A stretch of 64,000 nt of DNA from Clostridium sp. 1001271B_151109_B4 (lineage in GTDB: Bacteria > Bacillota > Clostridia > Clostridiales > Clostridiaceae): the NCBI RefSeq assembly GCF_015670405.1, contig NZ_JADPBQ010000005.1:62001-126000 (forward strand), written 5' to 3'. Both the position numbers and the translations under genes were made by a program. This document shows, in pieces, positions 8,605 to 17,910 of the stretch (positions within the stretch are counted from its first letter, which is position 1; each line of letters opens with the position of its first letter). The notes under the pieces were generated by a model. The model was not told where the DNA came from. It saw only the letters and a list, made by a program, of their open reading frames with translations, and did not search any database.

Positions 8605-8891
8605 ATTATAATATTAATTATACACTTTTTAGTTTAAATGTAAATTATAATTTTTTTTATTAAATTGATAGTATAATAAAAGTTTTGACAGTAAAGTATA
8701 AAAATATATAAAAAAACTAAAGATGAATAAAAAAATAAAAAAACAAAAAAGTGTTCGTAAAAACTATTGGATTTTTAAAAATTTCTGTTATTATATATAA
8801 GGTAACTCATTTGCTCATTAGGTTAATGAGTAAATTTGAACAAAAAATAAAATTTGAGCTCTAATTTAAAACAAAAGAAAAAGGTGATTTA
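8589..8891. other. Divergent intergenic region, znuA / NCS2 permease
   Basis: The left side holds the znuA promoter and candidate Zur site. The right side holds a plausible plus-strand promoter (TTGGAT 8767-8772, 16-base spacer, TATTAT 8789-8794). Next comes a leader with overlapping inverted repeats ACTCATT / AATGAGT (8805-8811, 8825-8831). The core nucleotides of the purine riboswitch are not present. The middle (about 8650-8760) is A-rich with nothing recognisable. Confidence 0.5.
8617..8644 (-). promoter_or_regulatory. Promoter of the znuACB-zur operon
   Basis: Reading on the minus strand: TTTACA (8644-8639), 16-base spacer, TATAAT (8622-8617). The predicted start is near 8610, about 43 bases before the znuA ATG. 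Confidence 0.7.
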
Positions 8892-10199
8892 ATGAATAAG
8901 TTTTTAAATAATTATTTTAAACTTAAGGAAAATAATACAAATCCTAAGCAAGAATTTATTGCTGGTATTACAACATTTATGACAATGGCATATATACTAG
9001 TGGTTAATCCAAGTATTTTATCAGCAGCAGGTATGGACTCAGGGGCAGTATTTACGGCAACTGCTTTATCGTCTATAATTGCTACATTAGTAATGGGGTT
9101 ATATGCAAAATTACCGTTTGCCTTAGCTCCTGGTATGGGATTAAATGCATTCTTTGCATATACTGTAGTTTTATCTATGGGATATTCATATCAATTTGCT
9201 TTAACAGCAGTATTATTAGAAGGAATAATTTTCTTGTTATTAACAGCATTTAATGTAAGAGAAGCAATTGTTGATTCAATTCCAGTAAATATAAAAAAAG
9301 CTATTTCAGTTGGAATAGGATTATTTATAGCATTACTTGGCTTAGAAGGTGCAGGAATAGTTGTTCATCCAGCTGATGGAGGAACAATAGTGTCTTTGGG
9401 AAATATTACTTCAGGAACAGGGCTTTTAGCAATTATAGGAATAGTAATTACTGGTATATTAGTTGCAAGAAAAATTAAGGGTGCATTATTCTTAGGAATG
9501 ATAATAACTGCTATAATAGGTATACCTATGGGAGTAGTAAGCCTTCCAGATAAGATTTTTAGTATGCCACCATCAATAAGTTCAACCTTTATGCAGTTTG
9601 AATGGCATAATATTTTTTCTTGGGATATGGTAATAGTATTATTTACTTTATTATTTATGGATATGTTTGATACTATAGGAACTTTAGTTGGAGTTGCTAC
9701 TAAAGCAAATATGTTAGATAAAAATGGGAAAGTTCCGAATATTAAAAAGGCATTATTTGCAGATGCAGTAGGAACAACTGTTGGTGCATGTCTTGGAACA
9801 AGTACAGTTAGTACATTTGTTGAAAGTGCATCAGGTGTTGCAGAAGGAGGAAGAACTGGATTAACAGCAGTATCTACAGCATTTATGTTCTTCTTAGCAT
9901 TATTCCTATCACCGATATTTGGAGTGTTTACTTCGGCAGTTACAGCTTCAGTTTTAGTTATAGTTGGATTATTTATGATAGAAAATATAAAAGAATTGGA
10001 TTTAGAAGATTATACTGAAGCAATTCCAGCATTTTTAACAATAATAATGATGCCATTTGCATATTCAATTTCAGATGGTATAGTATTTGGAGTTGTATCG
10101 TACATATTACTAAAGTTATTTACAGGTAGATGGAAAGAAGTTACTTGGCCAACAGTAATGGTTGGAATAATATTTGTATTAAAATTCATATTTATATAA
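8892..10199 (+). CDS. NCS2-family purine permease (AzgA/PbuG type)
   Basis: A proton-coupled importer for hypoxanthine, guanine or adenine: 435 residues with about 12-14 hydrophobic helices. Family landmarks are the N-terminal EFIAGITTFMTMAYILVVNP, FALAPGMGLNAFFAYTVV in the first third, and the late GACLGTSTVSTFVESASGVAEGGRTGL block that carries substrate-contacting residues of the AzgA-like subgroup. The ATG follows AAAAGGTG. It is monocistronic with its own terminator. Which base it prefers cannot be read from sequence. I looked for a purine riboswitch upstream and did not find one. Confidence 0.92.
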   Translation: MNKFLNNYFKLKENNTNPKQEFIAGITTFMTMAYILVVNPSILSAAGMDSGAVFTATALSSIIATLVMGLYAKLPFALAPGMGLNAFFAYTVVLSMGYSYQFALTAVLLEGIIFLLLTAFNVREAIVDSIPVNIKKAISVGIGLFIALLGLEGAGIVVHPADGGTIVSLGNITSGTGLLAIIGIVITGILVARKIKGALFLGMIITAIIGIPMGVVSLPDKIFSMPPSISSTFMQFEWHNIFSWDMVIVLFTLLFMDMFDTIGTLVGVATKANMLDKNGKVPNIKKALFADAVGTTVGACLGTSTVSTFVESASGVAEGGRTGLTAVSTAFMFFLALFLSPIFGVFTSAVTASVLVIVGLFMIENIKELDLEDYTEAIPAFLTIIMMPFAYSISDGIVFGVVSYILLKLFTGRWKEVTWPTVMVGIIFVLKFIFI

Positions 10200-10227
10200 A
10201 TAAGTTTATATTAAAATAAATTAAGGA

Positions 10228-10268
10228 AAAGGTCCACTTGATAAATTATCAAAGTGGGCCTTTGTTTT
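10228..10268 (+). terminator. Intrinsic terminator after the purine permease
   Basis: Stem AAAGGtCCACTT with AAGTGGGCCTTT extended by GATA/TATC, about 16 bp with one wobble and one bulge, then GTTTTT. Confidence 0.85.
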
Positions 10269-10309
10269 TGCACAATTTTTAAATTTTAAAATATAGTATA
10301 AGAGTAATT

Positions 10310-10750
10310 TTAAAATTTCTTTATTACAGATAATAATGAATCTAAAGAAGTAGATAAAGTATTTATATCTTCTTCATTTAAAGAAGATAGTTTTTCTTTT
10401 ATTATTTCCTTAATAAAGTCTTGAGTTTCTTTTAAAAATTCTAGAGCTTTTGGTGTAGTTTGTATTAATATAACTCTTCTATCAGTTGGATCATAATCTC
10501 TTGTAACAAAGCCGTCTTCAACTAGCTTATCGATTACAGGAGTCATATTAGGCTTAGATATACAAAGTTCTTTAGCCATTTTAGAAATCGATGTTGGACC
10601 ATGATGGATTAAATGAAATAATACTTTTATATGTGAATGTGGGACATTAAATTTTTTTGTAAGAACATTAGGATTAAAAATATGTCTATTTAGAGATAAT
10701 AATAGTAAATATAAATTATCAGATATTTCATTTAAATATAAAGTAGTCAT
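10310..10750 (-). CDS. MarR-family transcriptional repressor
   Basis: A 146-residue winged-helix dimeric regulator. The central DNA-binding domain has KELCISKPNMTPVIDKLVEDG as recognition helix and DPTDRRVILIQTTPKAL as the wing, both textbook MarR. It is divergent from the two-gene ABC exporter that starts at 10934. The shared 183-base region carries three copies of an AT-rich 17-base sequence over both promoters, so it very likely represses the exporter and itself and is released by a small ligand. The ATG (10750) has a GGAGG site. The ligand is unknown. Confidence 0.9.
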   Translation of the reverse strand: MTTLYLNEISDNLYLLLLSLNRHIFNPNVLTKKFNVPHSHIKVLFHLIHHGPTSISKMAKELCISKPNMTPVIDKLVEDGFVTRDYDPTDRRVILIQTTPKALEFLKETQDFIKEIIKEKLSSLNEEDINTLSTSLDSLLSVIKKF

Positions 10751-10780
10751 GTTAGCCTCCTTACAATAATAATTGATAAT

Positions 10781-10809
10781 ATTATAATCTATAAAAAAAT
10801 AGTTTACAA
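10781..10809 (-). promoter_or_regulatory. Promoter of the marR gene
   Basis: Minus strand: TTGTAA (10809-10804), 17-base spacer, TATAAT (10786-10781). The -35 is half of the inverted repeat TTACAA-N7-TTGTAA at 10804-10822. Confidence 0.6.
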
Positions 10810-10821
10810 TATATAGTTGTA

Positions 10822-10891
10822 AAAATATAACTATTATAAAAATATAATTATTATATTGACAGAGAATGGTTATGAAAATATAATTATTATA
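10822..10891. promoter_or_regulatory. Three-copy operator-like repeat, probable MarR sites
   Basis: AAAATATAAYTATTATA occurs at 10822-10838, 10839-10855 (exactly tandem) and 10875-10891. Each contains the self-complementary core ATAATTAT or a one-base variant. Copy 2 abuts the exporter -35 and copy 3 covers its -10. Confidence 0.72.
10856..10884 (+). promoter_or_regulatory. Consensus promoter of the ABC exporter operon
   Basis: TTGACA (10856-10861), exactly 17 bases, TATAAT (10879-10884): a perfect sigma-A promoter. Its strength fits a gene pair held off by a repressor. Confidence 0.9.
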
Positions 10892-10933
10892 AAAATAGAA
10901 ATATATTAATTTAAAATAAGGAGAGGAGAGCTT

Positions 10934-13177
10934 ATGCTTAATTTATTAAAACACTTAAAGCCTTTTGTTGGTTCAATGATACTTGCAATAGCATTATTAT
11001 TTGTTCAAGCTATATGTGATTTATCATTACCAGACTATATGTCGGATATAGTTAATGTGGGAATACAACAAGGGGGAGTAGAAAATGCTGTTCCTAAAGT
11101 TATTAAATCATCAGAAATGCAAAAGCTATTTATTTTCATGAATGATGATCAAAAGACAGTCATAGATGATAATTATATTTTATTAGATAAAGGTAATCTT
11201 ACTACTGATGAGTATAATAAATATCTAAAGGATTATCCAGAGCTAGAAAATGAAAGTATTTATAAATTAGATAGTAAAGATAAAGAAAAGCTAGATGAAT
11301 TAAATAACATATTCGGAAAACCAATGCTTATTATTTCAATGCTAGAATCTCAAGGATTAAGCGGAGTTCCAGGTATTGATAGCATGGCTCCACAAGGCAT
11401 GGATTTATCTACTATGGATCCTTTTGAAGTGTTAAAAATGATGCCTCAAGATCAAATTGATAGTATGTTAGCAAGTGTTGATGAAAAGTTAGCTGACATG
11501 CCTGATAGTATGATAACTCAATCAGCTACTAGCTATGTAAAAGAACAATATAAAGATATTGGTATTAATACTGACAAGCTTCAATCTAATTATGTAATAA
11601 TAGCTGGAGTAAAAATGGTTGGTATTGCTTTAATTAGTATGCTAGCAACAGTATTTGTAAGTTTTATAGCTGCAAGAGTTGGAGCTGCATTAGGTAGAAA
11701 TTTAAGAAAAGATGTATTTAATAAAGTTGTTGGTTTCTCAAATTCAGAATTTGATGAATTTTCAACAGCATCACTTATTACTAGAACAACAAATGATATA
11801 CAACAAATTATTATGCTTGTTGTAATGGGATTAAGAATCGTATTCTATGCACCTATATTAGGTATTGGTGGTGTTATTAAGGTTATTAATACTGGAGCAT
11901 CAATGGGATGGGTAATTGTAGTTGCGGTAATATCAATATTACTTTTAGTAATTGTATTATTTACATTTGCTATGCCGAAATTTAAAAGTGTACAAAAGCT
12001 TGTTGATAGATTAAATCTTGTTACAAGAGAAAGTTTAACTGGTATGCTTGTTATACGTGCTTTTAGTACTCAAAAGTATGAAGAAGAGAAGTTTGAAGTT
12101 GCAAATAAAAACTTAACAAAAACAAATCTTTTTGTTAATAGAATTATGACAACAATGATGCCATTAATGATGTTTATAATGAATGCAATAACATTACTAA
12201 TAGTATGGGTTGGAGCTCATAGAATTGATGAAGGTATTATGCAAGTTGGTACAATGATGGCATTTATGCAATATACTATGCAAATAATTATGGCATTCTT
12301 AATGATATCAATGGTTTCAGTTATTTTACCAAGAGCAATGGTTTCAGCTCAACGTGTATCTGAAGTTTTAAATGTTGATGTAGCAGTTAAAGATTCAGAT
12401 AATTTACAAAAATTTAACCATGATGAAAAAGGAACTATTGAATTTAAGAATGTTTCATTCAGATATCCAGGAGCTGATGAGGATGTAATAAGTAATGTTA
12501 GCTTCAAAGCTCTTCCAGGAGAAACTACTGCATTTATTGGTAGTACAGGTAGTGGTAAATCTACATTAATTAATTTAATACCTCGTTTCTATGATGCAAC
12601 TGAAGGGGAAATATTAATTGATGGAGTAAATATAAAAAATGTATCTCAATATGATTTAAGAGAAAAGATAGGATTTATCCCTCAAAAAGGACTTTTATTC
12701 TCAGGTACAATTGAAAGTAACTTAAAGTATGGTGGAGATCATATAAGTGATGAAGATATGATAAAGGCTTCTGAAATTGCTCAAGCGATGGAATTTATAA
12801 ATAGTAAAGAAGATAGATTTAATACAGAAATTGCTCAAGGCGGTACAAATGTTTCAGGTGGTCAAAAACAAAGATTATCCATTGCACGTGCCATAGCTAA
12901 AAAGCCAGAAGTATTTATATTTGATGATAGTTTTTCAGCACTAGATTTTAAGACAGATGCTAAGCTTAGAAAAGCAATAAATACTGAATTAAAAGAAAGT
13001 ACACTTTTAATTGTTGCTCAAAGAATAAGTACTATAATGAGTGCAAATCAAATTATAGTTCTTGATGAAGGTAAGGTTGTTGGTAAAGGAACTCATAAAG
13101 AGCTTATGGAAAACTGTGAAGTTTATCAGCAAATAGCTCTATCACAACTTTCAAAGGAGGAGCTTTCAAATGAGTAA
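10934..13177 (+). CDS. Heterodimeric multidrug ABC exporter, subunit 1 (BmrC/LmrC-like)
   Basis: A membrane-fused ABC exporter half-transporter of 747 residues. After the first helix comes an unusually long Met/Asp-rich extracytoplasmic insert (about 45-210), then the remaining five helices and an ATPase domain (about 500-740). Walker A is GSTGSGKST (about 535-543), the signature VSGGQKQR is intact, but Walker B reads FIFDDSF, with Asp in place of the catalytic Glu. Subunit 2 shows the mirror pattern, so the pair would have one competent and one degenerate ATP site, as in TM287/288 and BmrCD. The ORF overlaps subunit 2 by 8 bases. Expression is probably controlled by the divergent MarR. Substrate is unknown. 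Confidence 0.93.
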   Translation: MLNLLKHLKPFVGSMILAIALLFVQAICDLSLPDYMSDIVNVGIQQGGVENAVPKVIKSSEMQKLFIFMNDDQKTVIDDNYILLDKGNLTTDEYNKYLKDYPELENESIYKLDSKDKEKLDELNNIFGKPMLIISMLESQGLSGVPGIDSMAPQGMDLSTMDPFEVLKMMPQDQIDSMLASVDEKLADMPDSMITQSATSYVKEQYKDIGINTDKLQSNYVIIAGVKMVGIALISMLATVFVSFIAARVGAALGRNLRKDVFNKVVGFSNSEFDEFSTASLITRTTNDIQQIIMLVVMGLRIVFYAPILGIGGVIKVINTGASMGWVIVVAVISILLLVIVLFTFAMPKFKSVQKLVDRLNLVTRESLTGMLVIRAFSTQKYEEEKFEVANKNLTKTNLFVNRIMTTMMPLMMFIMNAITLLIVWVGAHRIDEGIMQVGTMMAFMQYTMQIIMAFLMISMVSVILPRAMVSAQRVSEVLNVDVAVKDSDNLQKFNHDEKGTIEFKNVSFRYPGADEDVISNVSFKALPGETTAFIGSTGSGKSTLINLIPRFYDATEGEILIDGVNIKNVSQYDLREKIGFIPQKGLLFSGTIESNLKYGGDHISDEDMIKASEIAQAMEFINSKEDRFNTEIAQGGTNVSGGQKQRLSIARAIAKKPEVFIFDDSFSALDFKTDAKLRKAINTELKESTLLIVAQRISTIMSANQIIVLDEGKVVGKGTHKELMENCEVYQQIALSQLSKEELSNE

Positions 13178-15020
13178 GCAAAGAATGAGAGGCCCAATGG
13201 GTGGAGGTCCAATGGGTGGAATGGGAAAAGGTGGCGAAAAGGCTAAAGATTTCAAAAAGACTATGAAGACTCTTGCAACATATTTAAAGCCTTATAGCTT
13301 ATCTATAATAATTGTTGTAATATTTGCTATTGGTTCTGCTGCATTTTCAATTGTAGGACCAAAAATATTAGGAGAAGCAACTACAGAAATATTTAATGGA
13401 TTAGTTAAAAAAGTTACAACTACTAATGCTGAAGGAATTAACTTTACTCGTATAGGTGAAATAATTTTATTATTAGTAGGTTTATATTTAATTAGTGTAA
13501 TTTTCTCGTTAATACAAGGGTGGGTAATGGCAGGTGTTGCTCAAAAAGTATCTTATAATATGAGAAAAGAAATATCTGAAAAAATAAATAGAATGCCACT
13601 TAAGTATTTTGATACTAAAACACATGGAGAAGTATTATCAAGGGTAACAAATGATGTTGATACTGTGAGCCAAACTTTAAATCAGAGTTTATCACAAATG
13701 TTAACATCAGCAACTACACTTATTGGGGTACTTATAATGATGTTCTCAATAAACTGGATAATGACATTAGCTTCATTAATTATAATTCCAGTTTCTGCAG
13801 GGTTAATTACTATTGTTGTTAAAAAATCTCAAAAGTATTTTAAAACTCAACAAGAGTATTTAGGATATGTTAATGGTCAAGTTGAAGAAGTTTATTCTGG
13901 ACATAACGTAATGAAGGCATTTAATGCAGAGGCAAGAGAAATAAATAAATTTACTGAACTTAATGATACGCTTTATAATAGTGCTTGGAAATCACAATTT
14001 TTATCAGGTATGATGATGCCTATAATGACTTTTGTAGGTAACTTAGGATATGTTATAGTATCAATACTTGGTGGATGGTTAGCAATTAAAGAGGTTATTC
14101 AAGTTGGTGATATTCTATCTTTTGTTCAATATATTAGATCATTTATGCAACCAATAAGTCAAACTGCACAAATAGCAAATGTACTTCAATCAACTGCAGC
14201 AGCTGCTGAAAGGGTATTTGAATTCTTAGATGAAGAAGAAGAATGCTTAGATATCAAAGATCCAGTAAGTACTGATAATATAGAAGGAAAAGTTGACTTC
14301 AAGGATGTTCATTTTGGATATAATCCAGAAAGAACAATTATTAATGATTTCACAGCGCATATAAAACCAGGTCAAAGAGTTGCAATAGTAGGTCCAACTG
14401 GTGCTGGTAAGACAACAATGGTTAAACTTCTTATGAGATTTTATGATGTTAATGATGGAGCTATTTTAATTGATGGGCATAATATTAAAGATTTCAAAAG
14501 AAACGATTTAAGAAAAATGTTTGGTATGGTTCTTCAAGATACATGGTTATTTAATGGAACTATAATGGAAAATTTACGTTATGGTAGATTAGATGCTACT
14601 GATGAAGAAGTTAAGCAAGCAGCAAAAGCAGCGCATGTTCATAGTTTTATAAAAACATTACCTCATGGATATGATATGGAGCTGAATGAAGAAGCAAGTA
14701 ATGTATCACAAGGACAAAAGCAATTATTAACTATTGCTCGTGCAATATTAGCAGATCCTAAGATATTAATTCTTGATGAAGCTACGAGCTCAGTTGATAC
14801 AAGAACTGAAGTGTTAATTCAAAAGGCAATGGATAACTTAATGCATGGAAGAACAAGTTTTATAATTGCTCATAGACTTTCTACAATTAGAGATGCTGAT
14901 TTGATTTTAGTTATGAAGGATGGAGATATAGTAGAGCAAGGAAACCATGAAGAGTTATTAGCTAAGGGTGGATTCTATGCAAATCTTTATAACAGTCAAT
15001 TTGAAAAAGCGGAAGCTTAG
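13170..15020 (+). CDS. Heterodimeric multidrug ABC exporter, subunit 2 (BmrD/LmrD-like)
   Basis: The 616-residue partner of the preceding gene. It begins with a flexible Gly/Met-rich leader (RGPMGGGPMGGMGKGG), then six helices (about 40-340) and an ATPase domain (about 375-610). Walker A is GPTGAGKTT, Walker B ILILDEATSSVD has the catalytic Glu, and the H-loop is IIAHRLST, but the signature is VSQGQKQLL instead of LSGGQ. The working ATP site is thus made of this subunit's Walker motifs with subunit 1's signature. The ribosome site AAAGGAGGAG lies inside the end of subunit 1, coupling translation. A bidirectional hairpin follows. Confidence 0.94.
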   Translation: MSKQRMRGPMGGGPMGGMGKGGEKAKDFKKTMKTLATYLKPYSLSIIIVVIFAIGSAAFSIVGPKILGEATTEIFNGLVKKVTTTNAEGINFTRIGEIILLLVGLYLISVIFSLIQGWVMAGVAQKVSYNMRKEISEKINRMPLKYFDTKTHGEVLSRVTNDVDTVSQTLNQSLSQMLTSATTLIGVLIMMFSINWIMTLASLIIIPVSAGLITIVVKKSQKYFKTQQEYLGYVNGQVEEVYSGHNVMKAFNAEAREINKFTELNDTLYNSAWKSQFLSGMMMPIMTFVGNLGYVIVSILGGWLAIKEVIQVGDILSFVQYIRSFMQPISQTAQIANVLQSTAAAAERVFEFLDEEEECLDIKDPVSTDNIEGKVDFKDVHFGYNPERTIINDFTAHIKPGQRVAIVGPTGAGKTTMVKLLMRFYDVNDGAILIDGHNIKDFKRNDLRKMFGMVLQDTWLFNGTIMENLRYGRLDATDEEVKQAAKAAHVHSFIKTLPHGYDMELNEEASNVSQGQKQLLTIARAILADPKILILDEATSSVDTRTEVLIQKAMDNLMHGRTSFIIAHRLSTIRDADLILVMKDGDIVEQGNHEELLAKGGFYANLYNSQFEKAEA

Positions 15021-15045
15021 ATTTTAAATATTATATTATTTTAAG

Positions 15046-15078
15046 AAGGAAACTCCAATTTACTGGAGTTTCCTTTTT
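15046..15078. terminator. Terminator between the ABC exporter and the LysM gene
   Basis: A 12-bp perfect stem AAGGAAACTCCA (15046-15057) / TGGAGTTTCCTT (15064-15075), 6-base loop, then TTT. The convergent minus-strand gene ends here too. Confidence 0.88.
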
Positions 15079-16318
15079 AGCATAACCTTATTTTTAAACC
15101 AGGTTTTAAAACATCTAAATTAGATATATTATTAATTTTAATTAATTCTTCAATAGATAAACCAAACATAGTGGCTATTTCCTTTAGTGAATCTCCTTCT
15201 TTTAAAGAATATACTCCTGATGAATATATCTGAAGAACCTGATGTTTATTAATAGTATTTGGATTTTCGATATTATTTAGCTTAGCAAGTTTTAAATAGC
15301 TTATATTAAATTTTCTTGAAATATTAATAAGAGTATCATTATCCTTAACAACATATGTGAAAGGATATTTACAGTCTTCTATTTTCCAATTTTGGATTAT
15401 AAGGTTATGAGATAATGGAGAAATGTTAAGATATTTTTTTATAGGCATGCCTTCAATATTAATTAAAATATTATCAGTATTATAGAAATCCTTTAGTGTA
15501 TTATAAATTGAATAATAAAATAAAGTATTATATTCTGAACTACTATTTAAATTAAGCAATATATCTTTAGAAAAGTCTATATTAACAGAATTAGTACTTA
15601 AATTATAATTCATTTTATTAATTACAGTATTTCTATTGATTAATGGTAATAGTCCTTTAGGAGAAGATTCGAATTCTTTAGAAAAAACTATTGAAGGGTC
15701 ATCATTAGTATTAAAAATTATAGTTTTTTCAACAGACCAAATAGTATTTAAGTTTTTATCAGGATAATAAAATTTAACTTTTTTTGAATAAGGAATATCG
15801 TCTAAGATATCTTCTAATTCAAAAGAAAGAAATCCTTTTTTATTAATATAATAAATGCTTTTTACTAAACCTATACCTAGTACATAATAGTTTATTGAAA
15901 ATTGAGAATTGTTTTTTGCTGTTGTAACAACTTCTATAGCTGAATCATAAAGCTTAAATTGAGTTTTGACCTTTACATCGATATTTGTAATGCAGCGTTT
16001 GCTACCATCAGATAAAATCCAAATATTATCCTTAGCAATAGGGTCTTTTATTAAATAGTTATTTATACAACCTGCATGGGTTGTAAAATCTTGACGATAT
16101 AAAGATGTGCCTGTGTAGTAGCAAAGTTTAATACCATCAGGAGTATATTCATAAACATTAACAAAAGAATTTAAACCATTATCAAATTTAATTTGAATTT
16201 TATCATTATTAATATATTCAATATATCTTTTAAAGGTAAAAGTATCGTTGTTTATTCCTTTATAGAGATAAATTGAATTTGATTTAGATGGAAGGTAGTC
16301 TTTTGATTGTATTCTCAT
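15077..16318 (-). CDS. LysM-repeat protein, probable spore-envelope or cell-wall associated protein
   Basis: The 413-residue protein ends in two LysM modules (about 320-365 and 368-413): YVVKDNDTLINISRKFNIS and YSLKEGDSLKEIATMFGLS begin them. LysM binds GlcNAc-containing glycans such as peptidoglycan. The N-terminal part begins with KDYLPSKSNSIYLYKG and has a WILSDGSKRCITNIDVKV stretch, which I recall from clostridial LysM proteins of unknown function. No signal peptide or membrane helix is seen, a pattern typical of spore coat or cortex proteins such as SafA. Minus-strand CATATACTATA at about 16360-16370 resembles a mother-cell sigma -10. Two LysM modules are certain. The spore role is inference. 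Confidence 0.8.
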   Translation of the reverse strand: MRIQSKDYLPSKSNSIYLYKGINNDTFTFKRYIEYINNDKIQIKFDNGLNSFVNVYEYTPDGIKLCYYTGTSLYRQDFTTHAGCINNYLIKDPIAKDNIWILSDGSKRCITNIDVKVKTQFKLYDSAIEVVTTAKNNSQFSINYYVLGIGLVKSIYYINKKGFLSFELEDILDDIPYSKKVKFYYPDKNLNTIWSVEKTIIFNTNDDPSIVFSKEFESSPKGLLPLINRNTVINKMNYNLSTNSVNIDFSKDILLNLNSSSEYNTLFYYSIYNTLKDFYNTDNILINIEGMPIKKYLNISPLSHNLIIQNWKIEDCKYPFTYVVKDNDTLINISRKFNISYLKLAKLNNIENPNTINKHQVLQIYSSGVYSLKEGDSLKEIATMFGLSIEELIKINNISNLDVLKPGLKIRLC

Positions 16319-16504
16319 AGTTACTCACCTCATAATCATTTGTGTAATAATTTTTTGATTGTTATTATAGTATATGAATTTTATAATAGCTGTGATTAAA
16401 GGCTTATATAAGTTTTTTAAATTTATAAAAACTTGAATAAACTTATTATTTATGTTCATTAGTAGAAATAAAATTCAGACAAATAAATTTTAATTTGGGC
16501 TATA

Positions 16505-16545
16505 CATTAAAAAAGCTATTACTAATAGTTATTAGTAATAGCTTT
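16505..16545 (-). terminator. Terminator of the hydrogenase-like gene
   Basis: A 15-bp perfect stem AAAGCTATTACTAAT (16512-16526) / ATTAGTAATAGCTTT (16531-16545) with a 4-base loop. On the minus strand it is followed by a T-run (complement of 16509-16514). Confidence 0.85.
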
Positions 16546-16560
16546 CTGATATGTTAAATG

Positions 16561-17910
16561 CTAGAAATCTCTTTCTAACATACTGATTTTTTGAGGATCT
16601 TCGAAATCTTTTAATGATGTAATGCCTATCTTTTCTAATACATCATCAAGGATTTTGCTATGAACAGCAACTTTAATTGAAGCATCATAGGCAAATTTAT
16701 CAACTGCTTTTTTTGCATCATCAGGAGGTACTAGAATCTTAGGACCGCCAACACAACCGCCAATACAACCCATTCCTTCAAGGAAGCTTGCATCTAATTC
16801 TCCCTTCATTGCTTTATCAAGAACTTCTTTACATTCTTTTACTCCTTCTACTTTTTTGGATTTAAAATATTTAACCTTATCAGGATATAATTCTTCAATA
16901 GCCTCTGAAACGGCAATTGAGACACCTCCAGTTCTAGCATAGAGTCTTCCACCTCTTGAAGTATATTCTATAGAAGGAACTCCTTTTAAGTCTCTTGGAT
17001 GAAAATTAAATGCTTTAAATATATCATTTAACTCTTGGAAAGTTAGTACGAAATCAATGGCATCAGCAACATCTGGAGCTTTAGCTTCAGCTTTTTTAGC
17101 AATACATGGACCTATAAATACAACTTTTGCATCTTCATTAAGAGCCTTTATTACCCTTCCAGCTGCAATCATAGGAGATACAGAAGGTGAAAGATTAGGT
17201 ATTAAATCTTTATAAACTTTCTTTAACATTCCAACCCACATTGGACAACAGCAAGAGGTAATCATTAAATCTTTTGGACTTTTAACATGTTTATCAAATT
17301 CTACAGCTTCTTTAATTGTTAGCATATCTGCAGCAAAGGCCACTTCGATCATATCAGTAAAGCCTATTTTTATAAATGAAGCTCTTAATTGGTCCATAGT
17401 AACATCTTCACCAAATTGGCCCATAATAGCAGGCGCAACAGCAGCTATAACTGTTTTATTATTTTTTATTAAATCCATAATAGGTAAAAATTCAGTTTTA
17501 TCTAAAATACGCCCATCCTTACAAGAATCAACGCAAATTCCACAGTCAATACAAATATCTTTATCAATAACTGTTGTTTTATTTTTATTATCGTAAACTA
17601 TAGCATTAAAGGGGCAGGCTCTTTGGCAAGTGTAAACATTGTTTTCATCAGGTTTGCAAGTTGCACCAGAACATTCAAGTTTTTCAACTATCTTTTTATT
17701 AACATTATATTCTGTAATTGCCTTTTTTAAATTATAGACATAGTTATTATCAAATTTAATATCAACACCACATAAAGAAGTTATTATTGCAAAGGTTTCT
17801 TGTGGAGACTTTTCGTGACAAGTGATTATCTTATTTAATGTTTCATCGAAATTTCCATCATAATAAGATTTGATTAATATATCAAACAAATCAACATATT
17901 TATTATTCAT
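16561..17910 (-). CDS. [FeFe]-hydrogenase-like protein with two 4Fe-4S sites, atypical H-cluster loops
   Basis: 449 residues. An N-terminal helical region is followed by a ferredoxin segment (C80 to C99, then CIDCGICVDSC at 120-130) and the hydrogenase large-subunit domain (about 150-430). H-cluster loops are present but modified. Loop 1 is TSCCCPMW (218-225) instead of TSCCPxW. Loop 2 is GPCIAKKAE (267-275), with Gly for the Met of MPCxxKxxE. Loop 3 is EGMGCIGGC (378-386). All cluster-ligand Cys look kept. Such variants are found in the uncharacterised or putative sensory hydrogenase groups. It may sense or recycle H2 rather than be the main fermentative enzyme. It has a good GGGAGG site and its own terminator. 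Catalytic activity is uncertain. Confidence 0.82.
   Translation of the reverse strand: MNNKYVDLFDILIKSYYDGNFDETLNKIITCHEKSPQETFAIITSLCGVDIKFDNNYVYNLKKAITEYNVNKKIVEKLECSGATCKPDENNVYTCQRACPFNAIVYDNKNKTTVIDKDICIDCGICVDSCKDGRILDKTEFLPIMDLIKNNKTVIAAVAPAIMGQFGEDVTMDQLRASFIKIGFTDMIEVAFAADMLTIKEAVEFDKHVKSPKDLMITSCCCPMWVGMLKKVYKDLIPNLSPSVSPMIAAGRVIKALNEDAKVVFIGPCIAKKAEAKAPDVADAIDFVLTFQELNDIFKAFNFHPRDLKGVPSIEYTSRGGRLYARTGGVSIAVSEAIEELYPDKVKYFKSKKVEGVKECKEVLDKAMKGELDASFLEGMGCIGGCVGGPKILVPPDDAKKAVDKFAYDASIKVAVHSKILDDVLEKIGITSLKDFEDPQKISMLERDF

Noticed and set aside
8740..8891. Purine riboswitch before the NCS2 permease
   Set aside because: The conserved core nucleotides and the two kissing loops are not present; only short AT-rich inverted repeats are seen.
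10822..10891. Tandem 17-base repeats as a CRISPR array
   Set aside because: The first two units are directly adjacent with no spacers, there are only three, and they overlap a promoter; no cas genes are present.
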